Of a stretch of DNA of 64,000 nt, positions 17,874-25,997 are shown piece by piece. The notes under the pieces were generated by a model. It saw nothing but the letters and a program-made list of their open reading frames with translations. It did no database searches and was not told where the DNA came from. A program made the translations under genes and the position numbers. Numbering within the stretch: the first letter of the stretch is position 1; each line of letters begins with the position of its first letter. The stretch comes from Massilia solisilvae (GTDB taxonomy: Bacteria; Pseudomonadota; Gammaproteobacteria; Burkholderiales; Burkholderiaceae_D). The stretch lies in assembly GCF_024753215.1 (NCBI RefSeq), contig NZ_JANUGV010000002.1, positions 558,001 through 622,000 of the forward strand. The letters run 5' to 3'.

Positions 17874-18615
17874 GCCCAAATTCACCATCGTCACCTGCAC
17901 CTGGAACAGCGCCGCCACGCTGGCCGACACCCTTGCGTCGGTGCAGCGCCAGACCTGCCAGGATGTCGAACACATTTTCGTGGATGGCGGCTCGACCGAC
18001 GCCACGCTCGACATGATCGCCGCCTATTCCGGCAACAAGCGCGTGCTGCGCGACGTCGGCGGCGGCATCAGCCGCGCCATGAACCAGGGCATCGAGGCCG
18101 CGCGCGGCGAGGTGGTCGCGCACCTGCACTCGGACGACTACTACGCCAGCGACGACGTGCTGGCCACCGTGGCCGAGCGCTTCGAGCGCGAGCAGGTCGA
18201 TTGGGTGTTTGGCAAGGTGCAGGTGCTGCGCGACGGCGAGCTGGTGCCGCCGTATCCGATGCCGCCGTACAGCTACCGCTCGTTCGCCGCCGGCCGCGCC
18301 TGGGTGGCGCACCCGGCCGTGTTCGTGCGGCGCGACGCGTTCCGCCGGGTCGGCATGTTCGACGAGAACCTCAAGTATGCGATGGACGTGGACCTGTGGC
18401 TGCGCCTGGGCCGCGTGGCGCGTCCAGCGGCAATCGACCGCGCGCTGACGATCTTCCGCGACCACGCCGGCAGCGTGTCCTCGGCCAACAAGATCAAGGC
18501 TCGCCAGGAAGAGTTCCGGGTGCGCCGCCGCTACCTGCGCCATGCGCCGCTGGCCTTCGGCATCTACTGCCTGCGCTACATGAAGCGCATGCGCGAGCTG
18601 CAACGCGATTGTTAA
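17863..18615 (+). CDS. Glycosyltransferase family 2
   Basis: This 250-aa GT-A fold inverting transferase has the nucleotide-binding start FTIVTCTWNSAATL, then DGGSTDAT, the metal-binding acidic motif HSDDYY (near 85-90), and MDVDLWLRLGR in the catalytic half. It is similar in form to the WcaA/WcaE-like GT2 enzymes of EPS loci. It overlaps the preceding gene by 11 bases. The 289 bases after the stop (18616-18904) are AT-richer than the surroundings and hold no convincing gene. They could carry the promoter of the lyase gene, but I see no strong -35/-10 pair. Confidence 0.9.
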   Translation: MPAKPKFTIVTCTWNSAATLADTLASVQRQTCQDVEHIFVDGGSTDATLDMIAAYSGNKRVLRDVGGGISRAMNQGIEAARGEVVAHLHSDDYYASDDVLATVAERFEREQVDWVFGKVQVLRDGELVPPYPMPPYSYRSFAAGRAWVAHPAVFVRRDAFRRVGMFDENLKYAMDVDLWLRLGRVARPAAIDRALTIFRDHAGSVSSANKIKARQEEFRVRRRYLRHAPLAFGIYCLRYMKRMRELQRDC

Positions 18616-18904
18616 ATATCTGTTTGTTGTCAGCTTGTCTTTTCGGTTCAAAAACAAGCTTTGTCGAACTGAAAATATTGCCCGAACAATGTTGTTTTCT
18701 TTGCGTGGGATTTGTGCGATATCTGTGAAAAATCTTTGATTTCTAAGGGGAATTTTCCGCCAATCAACTGGGTTTGCTGTACCATCATTTTCGTTGGTGA
18801 CGGCCGCCGCGCTACTTCCGGTTCGCTGCGGTCAATTGCAAATTCGTGCCGCCCGCCGGCACGCTGGCCGCCAGCCCAGTCAAAACGATTCTCGGAGTAT
18901 CCAC

Positions 18905-21133
18905 ATGAAATTTCCCCGGAAAGGCCTGGCCCATGCTGTGGCGTTGGCGTCGCTGCTGCTGTCGATGAACGCGCACGCCGACTGGGCCCAGTCCACTGAC
19001 CCGCTGGTTGTCCAGCCGGCCCCGTCCAACAACCAGGTGCAGCCGCAGAACCCGCCCGGCTTCGCGTGGGCGCGTCACCCCACCGCGCCGGCGCAGTACG
19101 AAGTCGAAATCACCCCGGTCGGCGGCACCGCCACCAAGGCCGTGGTCACGCGCAACTGGTACCTGCCGACCAAGGCCCTGGCGCTGGGCAACTACACCTG
19201 GCGCGTGCGCCCGGTCAACACCACCGACTGGAGCACCCCGCGCGCGTTCTCGATCACCAGCCGCTCGGTGGTGTGGGAGGTGCCCGACAACGCGACCCTG
19301 CGCGCCCGCATCACGGCCAAGGCGCACCCGCGCATGCTGCCGTCCTCGTTCAGTCCGTACTCGGACTGGAGCGCCCAGAAGCACACCGACCTGGACCCGT
19401 TTGCCAGCCGCCTGACCAACGAGGTCAAGCTGCAGATCGGCGCGCTGCCCGACCTGTCGGACGCGCGCTGGCCGGTGGTGATCGGCACCCCGCTGACGGC
19501 CGCCATGGCCGCCCAGCTGACCGACATCCGCCAGCGCATCAACGAGGCCAGCCGCCAGCTCGAGGCCGCCAGCCTGATGTGGCGCGTCAAGCGCGACCCG
19601 ATCTTCCTGAACGAAGCGCTCAAGCGCGGCGACCAGCTCGCCGGCCTGGACCCGAACGGCCCCACCAGCTACACCAACCAGGACCAGGCCACGCGCCAGA
19701 TCGCGCTGTCGCTGATCAAGTCGGTGGACCTGCTGGCCGGCGACCTGGACGCCACCCGCAAGGCCAAGTGGCTGAACATCGTCAAGGTGCGCACCGGCGT
19801 GATCTATGACGACCTGTCCGGCGGCAGCGGGCGTCTGGACCAGTACCCGTTCGACTCGCACGGCAACACCGCGATGGTGTTCCTGACCCTGATCTCGACC
19901 CTGTCGCTGGGCGACATCGCCGACGCGCCGAAGTGGTTCGACTTCTCGTTCCGCGCCTATGCCAACATTCCCGAGCCGTGGAGCGGCCCGGAAGGCGGCT
20001 ACGCCCAGGGCACCGCCTACGCCGAATACACGGCCGGCTACTCGATCTCGCTGTGGGACCCGCTGTCGCAGGTGTCCGGCGTGAACCTGTACGCCAAGCC
20101 GTGGGCCATCGGCTTCCTCGACTACGCGATGCAGTTCGTGCCGCCAGGTTCGAAGGTGCACGCGTTCGGCGACGGCGACGACACCGAGCCGGACTACCGC
20201 GTCTGGCGCGCGTTCGCCTCGCGCCTGGTCAATCCGCGCGCTTCGTGGTACATGAGCCAGCTCCCGGGCTTCGAGGACGCGCTGTCCTACCTGCAGCTGC
20301 CGTACCCGCTGGTGACCAACCCGACCAAGATCGCGCCGGGCAACTCGGCGTATTTCCCGAGCATCGGCTGGGCCTCCATGCACAGCGACATCACCAGCCC
20401 CTCGCGCGTGTCGCTGTACTTCAAGTCCAGCCCGTACGGCTCGTTCAACCACAGCCACGGCGACCAGAACGGCCTGCTGCTGTCGGTGGCCGGCCAGCCG
20501 CTGCTGGTCAAGGCCGGCTGGTACGACTGGTACGGCTCGCCGCTGTGGACCGACTGGTACCGCACCACGCGCTCGTCCAACGCCATCACCTTCGACGGCG
20601 GGCAGGGCCAGAACGTGGCCGGCTACCGCGAACAGTTGCAGCACAACGCCAGGATCACCGGCTTTGCGGTCAACGCGGCCTACGATTACTCCGAGGGCGA
20701 CGCCACCCCGGCCTACGCCGGCGTGCTGACGATGGCCAAGCGCCAGGTCTGGCACCTGCGCGGCGCCAACGACGCGATCCTGGTGCGCGACAGGCTGTCC
20801 GCGACCGCCGCCCACACCTATGAGTTCAACCTGCACGCGCCCAGCGTGATGACGGTCGAAAGCCCGCTGTCGGTGAAGATCGCGGCAGGCAACCAGTCGG
20901 TGTGCGTGCGCTCGCTGAACAACAGCGCCACCTTCGGCAAGTGGACCGGCCCCGCGCCCAAGTCCGGCGTGACCGAGGACCACGGCGCGTTCTACCTGAA
21001 GGGCGCGGCCAACAGCGCCGCCGAGTTCCTGGTGCTGCTGGACGTCGGCTGCCGCCGTCCGGGCGTGGGCATCAGCGTCACCAATGGCGTCAAGACCGTG
21101 ACCGTGGGCAGCCAGAGCGTGACCCTGAACTGA
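18905..21133 (+). CDS. Secreted heparinase II/III-type polysaccharide lyase-like protein (DUF4962-like N-terminus)
   Basis: This 742-aa protein has a signal peptide ending MNAHA. A beta-sandwich region (about 30-120, NPPGFAWARHP and YTWRVRP) resembles the DUF4962/fibronectin-like front of bacterial lyases. An alpha/alpha toroid follows (about 180-480), then a heparinase II/III-like C-terminal beta-sheet domain with SFNHSHGDQNGLLLSV and DWYGSPLWTDWYRTTRSSNAI, including the His and Tyr residues expected of a metal-dependent lyase. It is likely periplasmic and may trim or degrade the polymer. It ends 65 bases before an intrinsic terminator. Confidence 0.82.
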   Translation: MKFPRKGLAHAVALASLLLSMNAHADWAQSTDPLVVQPAPSNNQVQPQNPPGFAWARHPTAPAQYEVEITPVGGTATKAVVTRNWYLPTKALALGNYTWRVRPVNTTDWSTPRAFSITSRSVVWEVPDNATLRARITAKAHPRMLPSSFSPYSDWSAQKHTDLDPFASRLTNEVKLQIGALPDLSDARWPVVIGTPLTAAMAAQLTDIRQRINEASRQLEAASLMWRVKRDPIFLNEALKRGDQLAGLDPNGPTSYTNQDQATRQIALSLIKSVDLLAGDLDATRKAKWLNIVKVRTGVIYDDLSGGSGRLDQYPFDSHGNTAMVFLTLISTLSLGDIADAPKWFDFSFRAYANIPEPWSGPEGGYAQGTAYAEYTAGYSISLWDPLSQVSGVNLYAKPWAIGFLDYAMQFVPPGSKVHAFGDGDDTEPDYRVWRAFASRLVNPRASWYMSQLPGFEDALSYLQLPYPLVTNPTKIAPGNSAYFPSIGWASMHSDITSPSRVSLYFKSSPYGSFNHSHGDQNGLLLSVAGQPLLVKAGWYDWYGSPLWTDWYRTTRSSNAITFDGGQGQNVAGYREQLQHNARITGFAVNAAYDYSEGDATPAYAGVLTMAKRQVWHLRGANDAILVRDRLSATAAHTYEFNLHAPSVMTVESPLSVKIAAGNQSVCVRSLNNSATFGKWTGPAPKSGVTEDHGAFYLKGAANSAAEFLVLLDVGCRRPGVGISVTNGVKTVTVGSQSVTLN

Positions 21134-21198
21134 CGTGATGCGCTGGCGCGCGCCAGCCCCGCTGGGCACCGTGCTAGACTCGGTGCACAGCGGCAAAG

Positions 21199-21234
21199 TC
21201 CTCCGCCGGCGGCTGCCGCGGAGGATTTTTTTTT
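21199..21234 (+). terminator. Rho-independent terminator after the secreted lyase gene
   Basis: TCCTCCGC (21199-21206) pairs perfectly with GCGGAGGA (21218-21225) across an 11-base loop and is followed by nine T residues (21226-21234). This would end the first half of the EPS locus and implies a new transcription start before 21265 or read-through. Confidence 0.85.
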
Positions 21235-21264
21235 GTTCAAGCAAACGCCGATGCCGCGCCACCG

Positions 21265-22128
21265 ATGAAAGAAGTCTTCCTGATCCACGCCCACAAGGAC
21301 CTCGACCAGCTCAACGCCCTGGTCGAACAACTGCGCGACGACGACTTCCTGATCTACGTCCACCTCGACCGCAAGTGCGCGATCGACCCGGCCCGGGTGC
21401 ATCCGGCCGCGCGTCTCGTCCGGCAGCGCGTGGACGTGCGCTGGGGCGGCTTCAGCCAGGTCGAGGCGACCCTGAACTCGCTGCGCCAGGTGCTGGCCGA
21501 AGTACCGGATTTCGACAAGGTGGTATTCCTGAGCGCGCAGGATTTCCCCTTGCTGCCCAACGGGCGCCTGAAGCAGGAGCTGGCCCGGCTGGCCGGGCGC
21601 GAGCTGCTGGACGCCATGCCGGTGCATCAGGAAGGCTGGCCGGTTGCCTTTCGCTACCAGTATTTCTACCGCGAAGGGGGCAGCCTGCCCGAGCGCCTGG
21701 CCTGCGGCCTGGCCAACCGCGTGCTGCGCCTGCTGGGCCGCCAGCGCCGCCTGCCGCGCGGACTGGAGCCCTGGGGCGGCTCGTCCTGGTGGGCGCTGTC
21801 GCGCGCATGCGTCGCCATGCTGGTCGAGCGGGCCGGGCAGGACCGCCGCCTGCTGCGTTTCTTCCGCACGGTCCTTTGCCCAGACGAAATGTTCTTCCAG
21901 ACCCTGGTGATGAACTCGCCACTGCGCGAGCGCGTGCTGGGTGAAAACTTCCGCCACATTCAGTGGCCGGAACGGGGCGCACGCAATCCCAAGATCCTCG
22001 ACGAAGACGACTTCGAGCGCATCGCCGCCGCCCGAGCCCACTTCTGCCGCAAGCTCGACAGCCGAGCCAGCGCCGGCCTGCTGCCGCGCCTGCGCACCCT
22101 GCTGGACAGCCGCAAGCGTCCCGCCTGA
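21265..22128 (+). CDS. Core-2/I-branching-type beta-glycosyltransferase (GT14-like)
   Basis: This 287-aa protein begins MKEVFLIHAHKDLDQLNALV and includes VHLDRKCAID, VRWGGFSQVEATL, FLSAQDFPL (near 90-98) and PWGGSSWWALSR. These are the conserved blocks of bacterial GT14 (Branch domain) enzymes, which transfer N-acetylglucosamine or xylose in eukaryotic relatives. In EPS loci they probably add a side branch. The start ATG lies 30 bases after the terminator T-run. There is no signal peptide. Confidence 0.88.
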   Translation: MKEVFLIHAHKDLDQLNALVEQLRDDDFLIYVHLDRKCAIDPARVHPAARLVRQRVDVRWGGFSQVEATLNSLRQVLAEVPDFDKVVFLSAQDFPLLPNGRLKQELARLAGRELLDAMPVHQEGWPVAFRYQYFYREGGSLPERLACGLANRVLRLLGRQRRLPRGLEPWGGSSWWALSRACVAMLVERAGQDRRLLRFFRTVLCPDEMFFQTLVMNSPLRERVLGENFRHIQWPERGARNPKILDEDDFERIAAARAHFCRKLDSRASAGLLPRLRTLLDSRKRPA

Positions 22129-22265
22129 GCCGATCTTGTCGCGCATCAGACGCGAAGAACCCCTGCACGCGTAGCATGGACAAGCGCGGTTCCAGTTGCA
22201 GTTGTTGAAACGTGCGCGCGGTCCGGTACGCTAGAATCGGGGCAGGGCAACCAGCCAGGGGTGAC

Positions 22266-23483
22266 ATGCACAGCAAGCCGCTTTCCATCGCTTTCATCGT
22301 ACGCGACCCGCTGCCGCCAATCCGCGCCGACGTGCTCACGCTGTTCGGCGCCGAAATGCCGCGCTACGGCATCGCCACCGAACTCGTCGGCCAGTCCGGC
22401 TCCAACGCGCCGCAGCCGTGGCACGCCGGCGGCATGCACGTCGTCGGCAGCCTGGCCAGCCGCTTTGCCAGCGTGCTGGCGCCGCTATGGGATCTGTTTG
22501 GCCTGGTGCGCGCCTGGCGCCGCGCCCGGCCCGACTGTATCCAGGTGCGCGACAAGATCGCCAGCGGCCTGCTCGGGCGCATGGCCGCCGCGCTGCTCGG
22601 CGTGCCCTTCGTGTACTGGATGTCGTTCCCGATCGTCGAAGGCTTCGAGGCGCGCCGCGACGACCTGGCGCGCGGCAACCGCCTGCTGTGGCTGGCCCAC
22701 GCGCTGCGTGCCGCGCTGTCGCGCCTGGTCATCTACCGGCTGGTGCTGCCGGGCGCGCGCCACATCTTCGTGCAGAGCGAGTCGATGGCAAGCTGGCTGG
22801 CCGCCAAGGGCTTCGACCGGGCCCGCATGACGGCCGTGCCGATGGGCGTGGACGCGGCGCTGTTCGACCGCGCGCGCATCCGCCCGGTAGACGACGCGCG
22901 CCTGAATGGCCGCCGGGTGGTGATCTACCTCGGGCGCGTGGCCAGGGCGCGCCGCTCCGAGTTCCTGTTCGACGTGGCCGCGCAGCTGCGCGAGCGCATG
23001 CCCGAGGTGCTGCTGGTCATCGCCGGCGACGCGCCGTCCAATGACGAAATGGCATGGATGCGCGGCGAGATCGGGCGCCGCGGCTTGTCGCAGCACGTGC
23101 TGCTCACCGGCTGGCTGCCGCAGGGCGCCGCGCTCGGCTACGCGGTGCGCGCCGAGGTCGGGCTGTCGCCGATCCCGCGCGGCACCCTGTACGACGTGTC
23201 CTCGCCCACCAAGCTGGTCGAATACCTGGCGCTGGGCATCCCCAGCGTGGCCAACGACATCCCCGACCAGCAGCTCGTCATCGACGACAGCGGCGCCGGG
23301 CTGTGCGTGCCGATGCAGGCGCACGACTTCGCCGAGGCCACCTTGCGCCTGCTGCGCGACAAGGAACTGGCCGCCGCCTTTGCCGCGCGCGGGCCGGCCT
23401 GGGTGCGCGCGAACCGCACCTACGGCATCCTTGGCCAGCGCGTGGCCGAGGCCTACCAGCACATCCTGTCCCGCAACGCCTGA
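22266..23483 (+). CDS. Glycosyltransferase family 4
   Basis: This 405-aa GT-B glycosyltransferase has an N-terminal acceptor domain with a hydrophobic patch around 100-150 that may touch the membrane. The C-terminal donor domain has VIYLGRVARARRSEF and a donor-site helix SSPTKLVEYLALGIPSVAND. ATG 22266 follows AGGGGTG; an 18-codon longer frame lacks a ribosome site. It follows the GT14 gene after 137 bases and precedes the CapK-like gene by 18 bases. Confidence 0.87.
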   Translation: MHSKPLSIAFIVRDPLPPIRADVLTLFGAEMPRYGIATELVGQSGSNAPQPWHAGGMHVVGSLASRFASVLAPLWDLFGLVRAWRRARPDCIQVRDKIASGLLGRMAAALLGVPFVYWMSFPIVEGFEARRDDLARGNRLLWLAHALRAALSRLVIYRLVLPGARHIFVQSESMASWLAAKGFDRARMTAVPMGVDAALFDRARIRPVDDARLNGRRVVIYLGRVARARRSEFLFDVAAQLRERMPEVLLVIAGDAPSNDEMAWMRGEIGRRGLSQHVLLTGWLPQGAALGYAVRAEVGLSPIPRGTLYDVSSPTKLVEYLALGIPSVANDIPDQQLVIDDSGAGLCVPMQAHDFAEATLRLLRDKELAAAFAARGPAWVRANRTYGILGQRVAEAYQHILSRNA

Positions 23484-23501
23484 TTGCCCCAGGGCGGCGC
23501 C

Positions 23502-24794
23502 ATGTGGTCGTATTCCCTCCGGTTGTCGCTGCGCTCGCTGGGCCGGGAACTGGCGCGCAATCTGTGGGGCCGGCTGTTCGTGTACCCGCGCCTGGCGGCC
23601 AACGAGCACGACGCGCAAGCGCTGGCGCGCTACATCGCGGCGCGCGCGCGCCGGCTCGGGATGCGGGTCGATGCCGACGGCACCCGGCTGGCGGCGGTCG
23701 CGCCGGGCACGCCGCTGCTGGCCAAGGCCCAGCTGCGCCAGCAGCCTGATCGCTTCGTGCGCCCGCGCGGGCCGGGCTCGCTGCTGCGCGCCACCATCCG
23801 CACCAGCGGCACCTCGGGTTCGCCGCTCACGCTCGTGCAATCGCTCGGCAACATCATCCGCGAGGAAGCTTTCGTCTATCGGCAATTGCGCTGGATCGGC
23901 TTTCGCCACGGCCAGCGGCGCGCATGGATTCGCGGTGACATCGTCTGCTCCGACTTCCCGCACGACGGCCGCTACTGGTGCCGCGACTGGATCGGCAACG
24001 CGCTGATGATGTCCTCGTACCACCTGTCCAGCGACACCATCGGCCGCTACATCGACGCGCTCGAACGCTTCGATCCGGTGCTGGTGCAGGCGTATCCGTC
24101 GTCGATCGGGGCGCTGGCAGCCTGGCTCAACGCGGCCGGGCGCCGCTACTGCGGGCCTTCGCTCAAGGGCATCATGACTTCGTCGGAAACGCTGGAGCCG
24201 GCGGTGCGCGCCGCGGTCGAGCAGGCCTTCGGCACCCGCGTGTACGACTGGTACGGCCAGGCCGAGCGGGTGGCGGCGATCGGCAGCTGCGAGCACGGCC
24301 GCTACCACGTGCTGACCGACTACAGCGGCGTGGCGTTGCTCGAGCGCGGCGACGGCACGGCCGAACTGGTCGGCACCACCCTCAACAACGCGGCCATGCC
24401 GCTGCAGCATTACCGCACCGGCGACACGGTGGTGCCCGGTTCCGGCGAACCCTGTCCCTGCGGCCGCCTGTTCCCCACCATCGAGGCGATCATTGGTCGC
24501 CAGGAAAAGGTCGTCACCCTGCCGGACGGCCGCATGATTGCGCGCCTGGACCGCGTGTTCCAGGGCCATGACCGGCGCGTGGTGGAAGGGCAGGTGCGCT
24601 ACCTGGGCGCCGGCCGCTTCGTGTTGCGCGTCGTGCCTGCCGCCGGCTTCTCGCGCGCGGACGAGGCGGCGCTCATCCACAAGTTCCTGCTGCGCGTGCC
24701 CGGCGTGCGGGTCGCCGTTGAACAGGTGGACGCGATCCCGCGCGGCCCCAACGGCAAGTTCGAATTCGTCGAGGTCGAGGAGGCCGCACCCTAG
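23502..24794 (+). CDS. CapK/PaaK-like adenylate-forming enzyme
   Basis: This 430-aa member of the phenylacetate-CoA ligase / coenzyme F390 synthetase superfamily carries the AMP-binding loop RTSGTSGSPLTL, the YDWYGQAERVA block (the YGxTE equivalent), a Cys-containing pair CEHGRYHV and CPCGRLFPTIEAI, and the hinge IIGRQEKVV. Such CapK-type proteins recur in capsule and EPS clusters. The substrate is unknown; activation of an acyl or amino-acid decoration for the polymer is an inference. ATG 23502 is used (TTG 23484 is an alternative). A 132-base gap with AT-rich sequence and a palindrome CTGTTTTAACAG (24832-24843) follows. Confidence 0.85.
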   Translation: MWSYSLRLSLRSLGRELARNLWGRLFVYPRLAANEHDAQALARYIAARARRLGMRVDADGTRLAAVAPGTPLLAKAQLRQQPDRFVRPRGPGSLLRATIRTSGTSGSPLTLVQSLGNIIREEAFVYRQLRWIGFRHGQRRAWIRGDIVCSDFPHDGRYWCRDWIGNALMMSSYHLSSDTIGRYIDALERFDPVLVQAYPSSIGALAAWLNAAGRRYCGPSLKGIMTSSETLEPAVRAAVEQAFGTRVYDWYGQAERVAAIGSCEHGRYHVLTDYSGVALLERGDGTAELVGTTLNNAAMPLQHYRTGDTVVPGSGEPCPCGRLFPTIEAIIGRQEKVVTLPDGRMIARLDRVFQGHDRRVVEGQVRYLGAGRFVLRVVPAAGFSRADEAALIHKFLLRVPGVRVAVEQVDAIPRGPNGKFEFVEVEEAAP

Positions 24795-24926
24795 CCGCTT
24801 CTTTGCGCGCTGATGTGAAGCGTGCGCGCCCTGTTTTAACAGTAATGTAACATCGAAACATTGCTGAATTTATAAGAGTCTTGACATGCAGACCATGCGC
24901 AAGATGGCGGTGACGAAAGGACAGGC

Positions 24927-25997
24927 GTGAAGGACCGGGCGCGCGTCCTCATGCTCGGCACCTCGCTCGAGGGGCAGGGCGGTGTCGCCGCCGTGGTGAG
25001 TGTGCTGCGCGAGGGCGGCCTGTTCGAACGCGAGCGCGTGCGCTACGTCGCCACCCACGCCGACGGTTCCGGCATGGCCAAGGCGCGCCGCGCCCTGTCC
25101 GGGTTCTGGCAGGCCGGCCGCATCTGCCTGTGCCAGCGCCCGGCCATCGTGCACGTGCACTCGGCCTCCAACGCCAGCTTCCTGCGCAAGTCGCTGCTGC
25201 TGGCCATCGCCCGCGCGGCGGGCTGCAAGACCATCTTCCACCTGCATGGCGGCGGCTTTCGCGAATTTGCCACTGAACATTCCGGTCCGTTGATGCGGCG
25301 CTGGATCCGCCACACGCTCGAGCGCAGTTCCGTCGTCATCGCCCTGTCCGAAGGCTGGGCTGCCTTCCTGCGCGAGTTTGCGCCGCGCGCCTGCGTGGCG
25401 GTGCTGCCCAACTCGGTGCCGCTGCCGCGCGTGTCCCAGGGCAGGGCCGAGCCCGGCCGCATCCTGTTTCTCGGCCGCGTAGAAGAAGCCAAGGGCGTGA
25501 ACGAGCTGCTGCACGCCTGCGCGCTGCTGGCGCCGCGCTTTCCGGCATTGCGGCTGGTGCTGGGCGGCAACGGCGACCTCGACGGCGCACGCCGGCGCGC
25601 AGCCGAGCTGGGCATTGCCGACAGGGTCGAGCTGCCCGGCTGGATCGGCCCCGAGGCCCGCGCCGCCGAGCTGGCGCGCGCTCAGCTGTTCTGCCTGCCG
25701 TCCTACGCCGAAGGCTTGCCGATGGCCTTGCTCGAAGCGATGGCTGCCGGCCGCGCCGTGGTCGCCACCCGCGTCGGCGCGATTCCCGAGGCGGTGGCGG
25801 ACGGCGCGAGCGGGATGCTGATCCCGGCCGGCAACACCGACGCACTGGCTGCCGCGCTGGCGCGCCTGCTCGACGATCCCGCGCTGTGCGCGCAACTGGG
25901 ACGGCGCGCGCGCGCAACGGTCGAACAACACTACAGCCTGGACGCGGTCGGCGCGCGCCTGGGCGCGATCTATCATCAACTCGAGGGGGCAGGATGA
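24927..25997 (+). CDS. Glycosyltransferase family 4
   Basis: This 356-aa GT-B enzyme has an acceptor domain starting VLMLGTSLEGQGGVAAVVS, with VHVHSASNASFLRKS and FHLHGGGFREF. The donor domain has ILFLGRVEEAKGVNELL and the EX7E motif in EGLPMALLEAMAAG. The start is GTG 24927 with AAAGGA upstream. The stop overlaps the next gene by four bases (ATGA), coupling it to the heparinase-like gene. Confidence 0.92.
   Translation: MKDRARVLMLGTSLEGQGGVAAVVSVLREGGLFERERVRYVATHADGSGMAKARRALSGFWQAGRICLCQRPAIVHVHSASNASFLRKSLLLAIARAAGCKTIFHLHGGGFREFATEHSGPLMRRWIRHTLERSSVVIALSEGWAAFLREFAPRACVAVLPNSVPLPRVSQGRAEPGRILFLGRVEEAKGVNELLHACALLAPRFPALRLVLGGNGDLDGARRRAAELGIADRVELPGWIGPEARAAELARAQLFCLPSYAEGLPMALLEAMAAGRAVVATRVGAIPEAVADGASGMLIPAGNTDALAAALARLLDDPALCAQLGRRARATVEQHYSLDAVGARLGAIYHQLEGAG

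Noticed and set aside
18812..21262. 816-codon open frame on the minus strand opposite the secreted lyase gene
   Set aside because: It mirrors codon positions of the plus-strand gene, has His/Arg/Ala/Gly-skewed composition, no domain and no ribosome site. High GC content produces such antisense frames.
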